From positions 310,001 through 374,000 of the forward strand of contig NZ_JAFHKL010000002.1 of the NCBI RefSeq assembly GCF_016937655.1: DNA of 64,000 nucleotides, written 5' to 3'. The notes under the pieces were generated by a model, which was not told where the DNA came from, made no database searches, and saw only the letters and a list, made by a program, of their open reading frames with translations. A program made the translations under genes and the position numbers. The number at the start of each line of letters is the position of its first letter. Within the stretch, counting starts at the first letter, position 1. Positions 9,176 through 17,600 of the stretch are shown here, piece by piece. The DNA is from Chromobacterium alkanivorans. GTDB lineage: Bacteria; Pseudomonadota; Gammaproteobacteria; Burkholderiales; Chromobacteriaceae.

Positions 9176-9190
9176 CGAATTAATAATTCG
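9176..9190. promoter_or_regulatory. Candidate LysR operator (15-bp palindrome)
   Basis: CGAATTA-A-TAATTCG is a perfect inverted repeat between a divergent LysR gene and its likely target operon, 39 bp from the regulator start and 86 bp from the operon start. LysR sites commonly contain a T-N11-A dyad of this kind. Confidence 0.55.
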
Positions 9191-9275
9191 GCATTGGAAA
9201 GCATGACAGATTTCCGCGATAGTGGCGCTCAGGCAGCCGGCGACTCCGGCGCGCACCCTAGCCGCAGAGACCCAA

Positions 9276-10145
9276 ATGAACACCACCAACACTTATCAAC
9301 TTGGCGACGCCAAGATCACCCGCGTGACGGACACGCTGTTGCGCGGCCTGGCGCCCTCCTTTCTCTACCGCGACTGGGACGACGCCTTGCTGACGCGGCA
9401 ACCGGGTTTGCGCGGCCTGCTGGACGCCGCGGGCGAGAGCCTCACCCTCAGCGTGCACAGCTGGGCGGTGGAATGGGCCGGCCAGGTCTTCCTGATCGAC
9501 ACCGGCATCGGCAACGACAAGGAGCGCGCGTTCAACCCGCTGTTCCACCGGCTGCAAACCCCTTTTCTGCAGCGCCTGGCCGAGCTGGGCATCCAGCCAG
9601 CGGACGTCGACCACGTGCTGCTGACCCATTTGCACGCGGACCACGTGGGCTGGAACACGCGGCTGATCGACGGCCGGTGGACGCCCACCTTTCCCCGCGC
9701 CCGCTATGCCTTGCCGCAGGGCGATCTGGACTTCTTCGCCACGCCGGAGGCGGACAGCCGGCGCATGGTGTTCGACGACAGCGTGGCGCCGGTGATCGCC
9801 GCCGGCCAGGCCCTTGTCATCGGCCTGGACGGCGGCGACTACCAGGACGGTTTCCGCTTCCACCCCACGCCCGGCCATTGCGCCGGCCATATGTCGATTT
9901 CGCTGACTTCGCGCGGCGAGACGGCGCTGTTCTGCGGCGATGTGATGCACACGCCGATGCAGGTGTACCGGCCGGAATGGAATTCGGTGTTCTGTCGGGA
10001 GCAGGACGCGGCGCGGGAGTCGCGGCGCTGGCTGCTGGATTTCGCCGCGGAAAACCGCGCCGCCGTGTTCAGCGCCCACTTCTCCGACACCTCGGCCGGC
10101 CGGGTGACGCGCAGGGACGGCGGTTTCGACTGGCAATTCCTTTGA
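9276..10145 (+). CDS. Metallo-beta-lactamase-fold hydrolase
   Basis: About 289 residues. The metal ligands of a dinuclear MBL-fold hydrolase are visible: HLHADH near residue 117, a later His in PTPGHCAGH, the bridging Asp in FCGDVMH, and a C-terminal His in FSAHFSD. The pattern is like that of the lactonase branch of the superfamily (AHL lactonases, ring-opening hydrolases). No signal peptide, so cytoplasmic. It is first in an operon with the AtzG-like and AtzE-like genes (gaps of 22 and 5 bp), which suggests hydrolysis of a ring or ester before amide cleavage. A quorum-quenching lactonase is an alternative that sequence cannot exclude. Confidence 0.83.
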   Translation: MNTTNTYQLGDAKITRVTDTLLRGLAPSFLYRDWDDALLTRQPGLRGLLDAAGESLTLSVHSWAVEWAGQVFLIDTGIGNDKERAFNPLFHRLQTPFLQRLAELGIQPADVDHVLLTHLHADHVGWNTRLIDGRWTPTFPRARYALPQGDLDFFATPEADSRRMVFDDSVAPVIAAGQALVIGLDGGDYQDGFRFHPTPGHCAGHMSISLTSRGETALFCGDVMHTPMQVYRPEWNSVFCREQDAARESRRWLLDFAAENRAAVFSAHFSDTSAGRVTRRDGGFDWQFL

Positions 10146-10167
10146 TTCCCAAGCCCAGGAGCCCCTC

Positions 10168-10374
10168 ATGCCCCTTCCCGCTCTCACCGCTCAGGCCCTT
10201 ACCCCTCGGACAGTCGCCGCCCTGGCCCGGGCCGCCGGCTTGACCCTTGGCCCCGAACGCCAGGCGGCGGTTGCCGCCGTCCTGGCCGCTATCCGCGCGG
10301 AAACCGCTAGACTGAACCAGCCCTGCCTGGCCGACGCCCGCCTTGCCCAACACTTCGACCCAGACTGGAGGTAA
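10168..10374 (+). CDS. AtzG-like / HpxX-like small subunit (DUF4089 type)
   Basis: 68 residues with RBS AGGAG 6 bases before the ATG. The sequence LTPRTVAALARAAGL and the ending HFDPDW resemble the small GatC-like proteins that pair with AtzE-type amidases (AtzG, HpxX). In the cyanuric-acid pathway AtzG forms a stable complex with AtzE. Here it sits 5 bp before an AtzE-type amidase gene, the arrangement expected for a two-subunit hydrolase. Assignment rests on size, ending and position. Confidence 0.7.
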   Translation: MPLPALTAQALTPRTVAALARAAGLTLGPERQAAVAAVLAAIRAETARLNQPCLADARLAQHFDPDWR

Positions 10375-10379
10375 ACGCC

Positions 10380-11750
10380 GTGCAAGCTTATCAATTGAAC
10401 ATCCTGGACGCCGCCCGGCTGATTGAGGCCGGCCAACTGTCGCCGGTGGAGCTGACCCGCTCGGTGCTGGAACGGGCGCGGCAGCAGGAAGACCGGATAT
10501 CCGCCTATGTCGCGCTCGCCGCGGACCAGGCCATGGCCGACGCGCGCCAGGCCGAGGCGGAAATACGCCGCGGCGACTACCGCGGCGTCTTGCACGGCAT
10601 CCCCTACACGCTGAAAGACCTGATAGACGCGGCCGGCCTGCCCACCACCGCCAGTTCGCGGGTGCGCCGGCATCACCTCGCCGCCGCCGACAGCGCGGTG
10701 GCGGCCCGGCTCAGACAGGCCGGCATGATACTGACCGGCAAAACCCATACCCATGAGTTCGCGTTTGGCCTGACCACGCCGCAAAGCAACAATCCCTGGG
10801 CGCCGGAGCGCTCTCCGGGCGGCTCCAGCGGCGGTTCCGCCGCCGCGGTCGCCTACGGCGGCGCGCTGGCGGCGCTGGGCACCGACACCGGCGGCTCGAT
10901 CCGGGTGCCGGCGGCGCTGTGCGGGCTGGTGGGCCTCAAACCCACTTACGATCTGGTGTCCCGCCAGGGTGTGGTGCCGCTGTCCGGCTCGCTGGACCAT
11001 GTCGGCCCCATCGCCCGCACCGTGGCGGACGCCGCGGCGATCTTGGACGCCATCGCCGCCCGGCCGGCCGCGCCGGCCGAGAGCTACCGCCAGGGCCTGG
11101 ACCAGGGGGTGGCCGGCCTGCGCGTCGGCGTGCCCGGCAATTATTTCCACGAGCGCGTCGCGCCGGAGATCCTGGCCGCGCTGCGGGAGCAGCAGGCCGA
11201 GCTGGCCGCCGCCGGCGCGGTGCTGGTGGAAGTCGAGATCCCGCTGGCCGATCTCATCCTGCCCACCCAATGGGGCTTGATAGCGCCGGAGGCCGCCGCC
11301 TATCACCGGGACGATCTGCTCCGCGCGCCGCAGCTGTACGGCGAGGAGGTGCGCACCCTGCTGGAAGCCTGCATGCTGGTGCCGGACAGCGACTACGCCC
11401 AGGCCCGGCGCGCCCGGGTCGCGCTGCAGGCCGCCTGGCGGCGGATGTTCTCCGACATCGATCTGCTGCTGGTCCCCACGGTGCCGCACACCGCGCCGCT
11501 GCACGGGCAGGACAGCTTCATCTGGCCGGACGGAAGCGAGGAGAGCGTGGCGTCCGCCTACATCCGCCTGAGCACGCCCGCCAATGTGCTGGGCCTGCCG
11601 GCGCTGACGGTGCCGGTGGGACTGGATCGGGCCGGGCTGCCGTTTGGCGCGCAGCTGATAGGCCGGCCTTACGACGAGCGCACGGTGTTGCGCGCCGGCC
11701 AGCTGATAGAAAGCAGCCGCCAAATCCGGTTTGACCGGCCGCGGGCTTAA
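10380..11750 (+). CDS. AtzE-family amidase (amidase signature hydrolase)
   Basis: 456 residues with a GTG start and GGAGG 8 bases upstream. The amidase-signature Ser-cisSer-Lys triad is visible: Lys in TLKDLIDAAG (about residue 79), cis-Ser in SPGGSSGGSAAA and nucleophile Ser in TDTGGSIRVPAAL (near residue 175). Its nearest characterised types are AtzE (1-carboxybiuret hydrolase) and the Hpx oxalurate-pathway amidase, which also pair with a small partner encoded just upstream. It would release ammonia from a urea-like or amide substrate in the cytoplasm. Its TAA stop directly abuts a repeat element. Confidence 0.87.
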   Translation: MQAYQLNILDAARLIEAGQLSPVELTRSVLERARQQEDRISAYVALAADQAMADARQAEAEIRRGDYRGVLHGIPYTLKDLIDAAGLPTTASSRVRRHHLAAADSAVAARLRQAGMILTGKTHTHEFAFGLTTPQSNNPWAPERSPGGSSGGSAAAVAYGGALAALGTDTGGSIRVPAALCGLVGLKPTYDLVSRQGVVPLSGSLDHVGPIARTVADAAAILDAIAARPAAPAESYRQGLDQGVAGLRVGVPGNYFHERVAPEILAALREQQAELAAAGAVLVEVEIPLADLILPTQWGLIAPEAAAYHRDDLLRAPQLYGEEVRTLLEACMLVPDSDYAQARRARVALQAAWRRMFSDIDLLLVPTVPHTAPLHGQDSFIWPDGSEESVASAYIRLSTPANVLGLPALTVPVGLDRAGLPFGAQLIGRPYDERTVLRAGQLIESSRQIRFDRPRA

Positions 11751-11893
11751 GAACCTGTTTACGACCTGCTGCGCTGCGTGGAGCGTTACACGATGAGTAC
11801 GCCTTCGAAATGCTCATGTACCACTTGTACATTCCGCTTTCTCAGCCGTTTTCGCCTTGTCTCGCTCTTGCTCGCGAGATCGTAAACACGTTC
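11751..11893 (+). repeat. Palindromic-ended repeat element, copy 1 (full)
   Basis: About 143 bp. Left end GAACCTGTTTACGACCT, right end the near-exact reverse complement (AGATCGTAAACACGTTC). Internally it shares CGAAATGCTCATGTACCA and CGTTTTCGCCTTGTCTCGC with the other copies; a small hairpin TGTAC-CACTT-GTACA lies in the middle. It begins on the base after the amidase stop codon and lies between two convergent gene ends, so it could act as a terminator or RNA-stability hairpin. Confidence 0.85.
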
Positions 11894-11926
11894 TAAGAAC
11901 CTGCTCTCGATCTGCCTCGCTCCGGC
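11894..11926 (+). repeat. Fragment of the same repeat element
   Basis: The sequence TAAGAACCTGCTCTCGATCTGCC repeats the left end of the element immediately after copy 1 and then runs into the stop codon of the LysR gene. Only the left end is recognisable. Confidence 0.45.
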
Positions 11927-12835
11927 TCACAGCCCGCCCAGCGAACCGTCGCGCAGACTCTTGGCCATGGCTTTCGAGGTTTGCAGAAAAGCCGCCACCG
12001 CCGGGCTGACGTGCTTCCGGCTGGGCACAGCCAGGCCCACCGCCCGCCTCACCATAGGCGCCAGCGGCTTTTTCACCACGCCGGGGCATAAGGCCAGCAA
12101 GGGCGCCGGCACCGCGAGATCGGCGACGATAGACACCCCGGCGCCGTTTTCCACCATTTTGACGATGGTGATGATCTGGGCGTAGCGGTGCTTGACCATG
12201 GGCCTCAGGCCGGCGCTTTCAAACAGGCGCTCAATCAGCGTGGTGTTGCCCGCCAAGGTCATGATGAAGGGCGTGTCGCACAAGTCCGCCAGCCTCACCG
12301 CCGGCTGGCCGGCCAGCGAATGGCCGGCCGGGATCAAGGCCACGAACTGGTCCTCCACCAAGGGCAGGGTGTCGAAGCGCTCGTCCGGCAGCACCACGAA
12401 GCCCACGTCCACCCGGCGCTCGCTGACCCATTGCGCCACTTCGTCGTCCTCGCCCTCTTCCACGAAGACGTCGATGCCCGGATAGCTGGCGCGGAACTGC
12501 TCCAGCATGCGCGGCAGCAACAAGAGCGAGGAAGTGGTGCCGAAGGAGCCTATGCGCAGCACCCCGCGGTTCAGCCCGCGCGCCGCCGACGCTTCCTGGC
12601 GGATCGCCTCGGCCACGCCCAACAGTTCGCGCACGCGCAGCAGCAGGCTGTTGCCGGCCTCGGTGGCCTCGATGCCGGCCTGGCCGCGCGTCAGCAGCGT
12701 CAGTCCCCACTCCTTCTCCAATTGCTTGATCGCGTGCGACACCGCCGACTGGCTGACGCCCAGTTTGTCCGCCGCCGCGGTGAAGCCGCCCAGTTCCGCC
12801 ACCAGCGCAAAGATTTCCAGCTGCGTAAAAGTCAT
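11927..12835 (-). CDS. LysR-family transcriptional regulator
   Basis: About 302 residues, starting at MTFTQLEIFALVAELGGF (ATG at 12835; a start 5 codons earlier is less typical). The helix-turn-helix reads ADKLGVSQSAVSHAIKQLE, followed by a LysR substrate-binding domain. It is divergent from an EamA-type exporter (12950), and a perfect dyad ATGAGC-AAAA-GCTCAT lies just upstream of its start, so control of the exporter is the most likely role. Confidence 0.9.
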   Translation of the reverse strand: MTFTQLEIFALVAELGGFTAAADKLGVSQSAVSHAIKQLEKEWGLTLLTRGQAGIEATEAGNSLLLRVRELLGVAEAIRQEASAARGLNRGVLRIGSFGTTSSLLLLPRMLEQFRASYPGIDVFVEEGEDDEVAQWVSERRVDVGFVVLPDERFDTLPLVEDQFVALIPAGHSLAGQPAVRLADLCDTPFIMTLAGNTTLIERLFESAGLRPMVKHRYAQIITIVKMVENGAGVSIVADLAVPAPLLALCPGVVKKPLAPMVRRAVGLAVPSRKHVSPAVAAFLQTSKAMAKSLRDGSLGGL

Positions 12836-12852
12836 GACCGTCTCGTCCACTC

Positions 12853-12868
12853 ATGAGCAAAAGCTCAT
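12853..12868. promoter_or_regulatory. Candidate LysR operator
   Basis: ATGAGC-AAAA-GCTCAT, a perfect 6-bp inverted repeat with a 4-bp spacer, 18 bp upstream of the LysR start in the divergent intergenic region. Confidence 0.5.
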
Positions 12869-12949
12869 TTTTCCATGAATTCAAACAATCAATAGTATAT
12901 ACGCACCCACATAGCATCAGGAGGCCGGACGTCTTGCCCGGCGCCCACC

Positions 12950-13891
12950 ATGACCCACCCAAGCTCCATCTCCATCCCCGCGCCGCCGGCGCGCGCGCAA
13001 GCCGCCATCAGGCCGGCCCTGACTTTCAAACTGGCGCTGACCGCGCTGTTCTGGGGCGGCACTTTCATCGCCGGCAGAGTGCTGGCTCAGTCCATGCCGC
13101 TGATGACCGCCGCCTTCGGGCGCTTCCTGGTGGCCGCCCTCTTGCTGGTGCTGGTCGCCTATAAGCTGGAAGGCGGGCTGCCGCGGCTGAACCGCTCGCA
13201 GCTCGCCGTCACCGCCTTCCTGGGCTTCACCGGCATCTTTCTCTACAACGCCTGTTTCTTCGGCGCGCTGGCGCGCATTCCCGCCGGCCGCACCGCCTTG
13301 TTCGTCAGTCTCAATCCCATCATGACCGCGCTGGCCGCCAGCCTAGTGTTCCATGAACGGCTGGGCCTGCGCCGCTGGGCCGGTATCGGCGTGGCCTTGC
13401 TCGGCGCCATGGTGGTCATCACCCGCGGCGATCTCGCCGGCACGGTTCACGATTTCCGGCAATCTTTCGGCGCCGGCGAGATGCTGATGAGCCTGGCGGT
13501 GCTGAGCTGGGCGGCCTACACGCTGGGTTCGCGCAAGGCGATGGAAACCCTGAGCCCGATCGCGGCCACCACCTACGCCACGCTGTGGGGGCTGGCTTTC
13601 CTGTCCCTGGGCGCGGCCGGCGAGATCGGCTCCGTGCCTTGGGCCAGCTTCGGCTGGCGAATCTGGCTGTCCATGCTCTACTTGGGCGCCATAGGCACCG
13701 TGGTGGGCTTCATCTGGTATTACCAGGGCATCCGGGAGATCGGTCCGTCGCGCGCCGCCGTGTTCACCAACCTGGTGCCCGCCTTCGGCGTGCTGCTGTC
13801 CGCGGGACTGCTGGGCGAACCCATCCTGGCGTCCATGCTGGCGGGCGGCGCGCTGGCGGCGGCGGGCGTGTCCTTGACCAACCGGAAGTGA
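12950..13891 (+). CDS. EamA-family (DMT superfamily) transporter
   Basis: 313 residues with ten predicted hydrophobic segments and two EamA repeats. The first repeat begins ALTALFWGGTFIAGRVLA; the second begins near residue 180 (MSLAVLSWAAYTLGSRKAME). Proteins of this type export amino acids or other small metabolites through the inner membrane. No strong ribosome site precedes the ATG, although AGGAGG occurs 28 bases upstream. Paired with the divergent LysR gene. Substrate unknown. Confidence 0.88.
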   Translation: MTHPSSISIPAPPARAQAAIRPALTFKLALTALFWGGTFIAGRVLAQSMPLMTAAFGRFLVAALLLVLVAYKLEGGLPRLNRSQLAVTAFLGFTGIFLYNACFFGALARIPAGRTALFVSLNPIMTALAASLVFHERLGLRRWAGIGVALLGAMVVITRGDLAGTVHDFRQSFGAGEMLMSLAVLSWAAYTLGSRKAMETLSPIAATTYATLWGLAFLSLGAAGEIGSVPWASFGWRIWLSMLYLGAIGTVVGFIWYYQGIREIGPSRAAVFTNLVPAFGVLLSAGLLGEPILASMLAGGALAAAGVSLTNRK

Positions 13892-13942
13892 GCGTCCGGC
13901 GGCGCCACGGACAAGCCATCAGTACAAATACTTAAACAACCA

Positions 13943-14001
13943 TTGCATGACTTGCAAAATGAATAAATCGCATTGACAGCCCATATTGCGCTGCCTAGGC
14001 T
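13943..14001 (+). promoter_or_regulatory. Promoter and possible operator of the DyP peroxidase operon
   Basis: -35 TTGACA at 13973-13978, 17-bp spacer, -10 TAGGCT at 13996-14001. Just upstream is a perfect inverted repeat TTGCA-TGACT-TGCAA (13943-13957) that could bind an activator or repressor. Confidence 0.55.
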
Positions 14002-14032
14002 TCAATTCCTACACCACTTAGGAAGAAAGCCC

Positions 14033-14509
14033 ATGACCAGCCCGCTCACCCTGCTAATGCCGGTCATTCCCGGCACCAGCCTGGAAGCCATCGCCGCCAC
14101 CCAGGCGGAATACGCAGACACCCTGCACCAAGCATTGACTTCGATCGGCACCGTACATTTCGCGCGCACCTTGATATTGGACCGCTCCGCCGCCAATCTG
14201 CAGCCCAGCAACCAGCCCAGCAACAACTACGTCATCGCGGTGATCACCGAGTACGACGGCAGCTTCGACGCCTACATCCACGACTTCGTCGCCCAGGTGG
14301 GCGACGTCTTCGACGCCTTGCTGCAGTTCGTGGTCGGCGGCCAGGCGTTGATTCCGGTGGCCAACAATGTGGCGGCTTTCCAGGCCTTCATCACCCAGAA
14401 CGACGCCTCCCAGCACATTCCCAATAACGGCGACGGCACCAAGGACGACAACGGCTTGTACCAGGCCTATCCGTACACCGTGCAGAAAATACTCGCCGCT
14501 CTCAGCTAA
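14033..14509 (+). CDS. Small protein encoded with a DyP peroxidase, probable dimeric alpha/beta-barrel fold
   Basis: 158 residues, ATG preceded by AGGAAG. No signal peptide. The segments VHFARTLIL and YVIAVITEYDGSFDAYI resemble a ferredoxin-like domain found in or beside some heme peroxidases, with the pattern of HFAR, a strand, then YDG and a helix. The gene lies 84 bp before the DyP peroxidase, likely in one transcript, so it may be a partner, regulator or cargo of that enzyme. Function not established; the fold assignment is inference. Confidence 0.6.
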   Translation: MTSPLTLLMPVIPGTSLEAIAATQAEYADTLHQALTSIGTVHFARTLILDRSAANLQPSNQPSNNYVIAVITEYDGSFDAYIHDFVAQVGDVFDALLQFVVGGQALIPVANNVAAFQAFITQNDASQHIPNNGDGTKDDNGLYQAYPYTVQKILAALS

Positions 14510-14593
14510 ACCCCGCGCGCCAGGCGCGAGCGGCCGGACCGCTTGCGTCGGCGCGGCCGGATCCCTCCGTCCCCCACAACTAGAAAGCGCCCC

Positions 14594-16015
14594 ATGACCA
14601 CCCTCCCTCTCCAGTACGACGACATCCAGGGCACGATTCTGCGCGGCTACCGCGTGGACCTGGCCCGGCACTTCATCCTGAGTGTTTGCGACAAGGCCGC
14701 CGCCGGCGAGCTGATCTTGAAACTGGTGGAGGGCCGGGACGGCCTGCCGCGCATCACCAGCGCGGAGCGCTGGCTGAAAAAACCCAGCGGCTTCCTGAAC
14801 ATCGGCTTCACCTGTAGCGGGCTGGCCGCGTTGGGGGTCGGCGCCGAGCAGTTGGCCAGCTTTGACCCGTCTTTTCAACGCGGCGCCACCAACACGGACT
14901 CTGCCAGCGCCGTCGGCGACGTCGGCACCAGCGCGCCGGAGGGCTGGATAGGCGGCCTGGCCGACGGTAGCCAAGTGCATATCCTGCTTAGTCTGTGGGT
15001 GGCCAAGGACCCGGTGCTGCTGGAAAGCCTCAGCACGCGCTTGCGCCAGGCCTTTGCCGGCGCCGTCAGCGAACTATCGGCCCACGACGCCCAAGCGCTG
15101 CCGGACAATCAGGTTCACTTCGGCTATCGCGACAACATTGCCCAGCCCACCATCGCCGGCGCGCCGCCGCGCAAGCACCCGGCGCCGGACGACCAGGAAG
15201 TCATCGCCACCGGGGAGTTCCTGCTCGGCTACCCCAACCAGAGCAACGGCGTGTACTCGGTGCAACCTCCCGAGCTCAGCCGCAACGGCAGCTACGCCGC
15301 TTTCCGCATCCTGGAACAGGACGTGGCCGGCTTCGACGCGTTTCTGAACGAATACGCGGCCAAGGCCGGCATAGATGCCGAGCTGCTGGCGGCCAAGGTC
15401 TGCGGGCGCTGGCGCAACGGCAACCCGCTGACGCTGCGGCCGGACGAGGCCGGCGCCACCCTGCCCGCCGATCAATTGAACGACTTCAACTACGTCAGCC
15501 CGCAGCTGTCCCAGGACGACACTCTGGGCCTGAAGTGCCCGATAGGCTCCCACATCCGCCGCAACAATCCGCGCAACGGCGCGGTGGTGGGCACCGACAG
15601 CGCCCATCACCGCATCGTGCGCCGGGCCATGCCCTACGGTCCGGCTTACGACCCCACCCAACCGTCGGCTGCGGCGCGCGGCCTGATCGGCTACTTCATC
15701 AACGCCAGTCTGAGCAATCAGTTCGAATTCCTCAGCAGCCAATGGAACCTACTCAGCGACTTCGTCAAATCCGCAAAGGCGCCGTGCAACCCGGACGCTG
15801 GTGACGCGGTGTTCAACATCAGCGGTGAGGATGTCTTTCTTGGCGTCAACAACACCGCGGACAGCAGCTTCACGCTGGCGGCGCCCGGCAGCAAGGGCGA
15901 GAACAACACCGTGCTGGAAGGATTTTCGCGGATGATCACCACCCGCGGCGGCGCGTATTGCTTCCTCCCCGGCATCGGCGGCCTGCGCTACCTGGCGCAG
16001 CTGGCCACCACCTGA
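14594..16015 (+). CDS. DyP-type heme peroxidase
   Basis: 473 residues. The distal Asp motif, usually GxxDG, reads GYRDNIAQP near residue 178; the proximal heme ligand lies in CPIGSHIRRNNPR (residues about 315-327), typical for the family. DyP enzymes oxidise dyes, lignin-like phenols and some peptides with hydrogen peroxide. There is no signal peptide, so it is cytoplasmic or shell-enclosed. I started it at the ATG at 14594, since the family N-terminus (YDDIQGTILRGY) follows. The change of the second Gly of GxxDG to Asn is unusual. The C-terminus ends in LATT and I see no encapsulin gene nearby. Confidence 0.9.
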   Translation: MTTLPLQYDDIQGTILRGYRVDLARHFILSVCDKAAAGELILKLVEGRDGLPRITSAERWLKKPSGFLNIGFTCSGLAALGVGAEQLASFDPSFQRGATNTDSASAVGDVGTSAPEGWIGGLADGSQVHILLSLWVAKDPVLLESLSTRLRQAFAGAVSELSAHDAQALPDNQVHFGYRDNIAQPTIAGAPPRKHPAPDDQEVIATGEFLLGYPNQSNGVYSVQPPELSRNGSYAAFRILEQDVAGFDAFLNEYAAKAGIDAELLAAKVCGRWRNGNPLTLRPDEAGATLPADQLNDFNYVSPQLSQDDTLGLKCPIGSHIRRNNPRNGAVVGTDSAHHRIVRRAMPYGPAYDPTQPSAAARGLIGYFINASLSNQFEFLSSQWNLLSDFVKSAKAPCNPDAGDAVFNISGEDVFLGVNNTADSSFTLAAPGSKGENNTVLEGFSRMITTRGGAYCFLPGIGGLRYLAQLATT

Positions 16016-16021
16016 GCGGCA

Positions 16022-16405
16022 TCAGCCGGCCGCCGGTGGCCGGCCGTACTGCTCGCGGATGAAGTCCGTCATATGCGCGGCCAGGATCTGGTGCTCCTCC
16101 TGGCTGGGGTGCACCTCGTCGTGGAACAGGTGGCGGTGCGAGCTGTCCAGCGGGCGCGTGTCGCCGGCGAAGCCGAACACGCGCGGCAGATCGATATAGC
16201 CCTCGTGCTTGTTGTGCATCGTGTCGTAATCCACTTTTTCCGCCAGCGACATCAGATAGTCCAGCTTGGCGCCGATGTCGAAGAAGCGGAGGGTCACCCC
16301 GGCGTCGTGATAGCGGCTTTGCAGCGCCTCCACCGCCTGGCTCAGCTGCCTGTTATGCCGCTGAGACAAGTCTTTCAGCTTGTCCGCCGCCGGCCGCGCC
16401 CGCAA
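16022..16405 (-). pseudogene. Remnant of an SGNH/GDSL hydrolase (C-terminal third only)
   Basis: 127 codons in a frame with only a TTG start and no ribosome site. The sequence LSQRHNRQLSQAVEAL, then FFDIGAKLDYLM, and finally FHDEVHPSQEEH matches the last blocks of SGNH lipases/esterases, where the Asp-x-x-His pair of the catalytic triad sits (DEVH). The GDS serine block and the GxND block are absent, and only 57 bp separate it from the next gene, so the 5' two thirds were probably deleted. Confidence 0.65.
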
Positions 16406-16462
16406 AAAAGCCCCGCTGGCGCAGGGCGACTCCGTTCCCGGCTCTCTTCCGGTCCGCCGCGG

Positions 16463-16954
16463 TCAGCGGCCCTTATCCCGCTGAAACGCCAGGTGCTCGC
16501 TGGCGTAACGCCGCTGCTCCCGCAAGAAACCCTGAATGCCCTGCCGCATCGCCACCGCCATGTCCGGCCGCTTTTCCGGCTTGCAGATATAGGTCCACAA
16601 AAAATCCTCCTGCGTGTCCGGCTGGATGTCCTCCATCTTGGCGTGTTCGAACTCGGTTTCGCGCGGCTCGCCGTTGACGTCGAAAACCACCGTCATCGGC
16701 ATCACGATCAGGCGCTGCCGACAATGGATCTCGTACAGCGACTGACTGTAGGCGTCGCCCGCCATCGGCTTGTCCGCCTCGAATCTGGGCGCGCACAGCG
16801 TCCAGAATTTGACGGTGCCGTGGGGCGATTGCGCGATGCTGTCGGTATCGATCAACAAACCGCCCTCGCTGGGGTTGAAGTAGGTGAAATCCCAGCTGGA
16901 GGCGCTGGCCATGGCGGAACACAAGACAAAAACGCAGGCAATGACTTTCAACAT
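16463..16954 (-). CDS. Secreted protein resembling surface-adhesin E family
   Basis: 163 residues with a clear signal peptide (MLKVIACVFVLCSAMASA). The mature part has the pattern WDFTYFNPSEGGLLIDTDSI, V.FW.L and paired Cys residues, like the surface-adhesin E / small periplasmic family. The start at 16954 is set by the signal peptide and GGGAA upstream. Role unknown; probably periplasmic or surface associated. A repeat-element pair lies beyond its 5' end. Confidence 0.65.
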   Translation of the reverse strand: MLKVIACVFVLCSAMASASSWDFTYFNPSEGGLLIDTDSIAQSPHGTVKFWTLCAPRFEADKPMAGDAYSQSLYEIHCRQRLIVMPMTVVFDVNGEPRETEFEHAKMEDIQPDTQEDFLWTYICKPEKRPDMAVAMRQGIQGFLREQRRYASEHLAFQRDKGR

Positions 16955-17092
16955 TCTGATTTCCCAATATTTTTCAATCAAACCGCGCAATGCAGCGGCG
17001 GCGGGCATGATAACAGCCCTGGTTTTTCCTTGTGAATGGCGGGGCGCGCCGCCAAGTCTTGAGTGGGTCGCGAACCAGGATTGTTTTCTTAA

Positions 17093-17226
17093 CCTGTTTA
17101 CGATCTACTGCGCTGCGGCGATACGGCGTTGAAAACATCTTCGAAATGCTCATGTACCACTCGTACATTCCGCTTTCTCAGCCGTTTTCGCCTTGTCTCG
17201 CTCTTGCTAGCGAGATCGTAAACAGG
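17093..17226 (+). repeat. Palindromic-ended repeat element, copy 2 (full)
   Basis: 134 bp with a perfect 14-bp terminal inverted repeat CCTGTTTACGATCT / AGATCGTAAACAGG (17093-17106 and 17213-17226). The inner hairpin TGTAC-CACTC-GTACA is intact. It is followed after 9 bp by copy 3. Confidence 0.9.
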
Positions 17227-17235
17227 CTCTTAGAA

Positions 17236-17355
17236 CCTACTCAAAGTCTGCAGCGCTTCGGCGATACGGCGTTGAAACCCGCTTCGAAATGCTCATACCC
17301 GCTTTCTCAGTGGTTTTCGCCCTGCTTCGCTCTTGCTCGCGAGACTTTGAGCAGG
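17236..17355 (+). repeat. Palindromic-ended repeat element, copy 3 (internally shortened)
   Basis: 120 bp, tandem to copy 2. The termini have changed together: CCTACTCAAAGTCT at the left and AGACTTTGAGCAGG at the right (13 of 14 pair). The inner TGTAC hairpin segment is deleted, which explains the shorter length. Confidence 0.85.
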
Positions 17356-17600
17356 CTTTGACTTATCCAACTGCGGATCGGAATGGCGATAGTTGGTTTG
17401 ACCGGCCTCTGGAAAAACCCGCGCCGACTCGTCGCGGAACAGGAAACGGACAATAGCGGCCAGACCGCATAGCCTAAGCCCGCCGAATGCCGCCAGTCCC
17501 ATTTGCCAGTTCTCGCCTCTTTCCTCGCAAAAACCCATATGGCATTTTGTGCATTTTCCCGGCTCGCGCCGCTTCTTCCCCTGATCTACTGGAGAACGTT

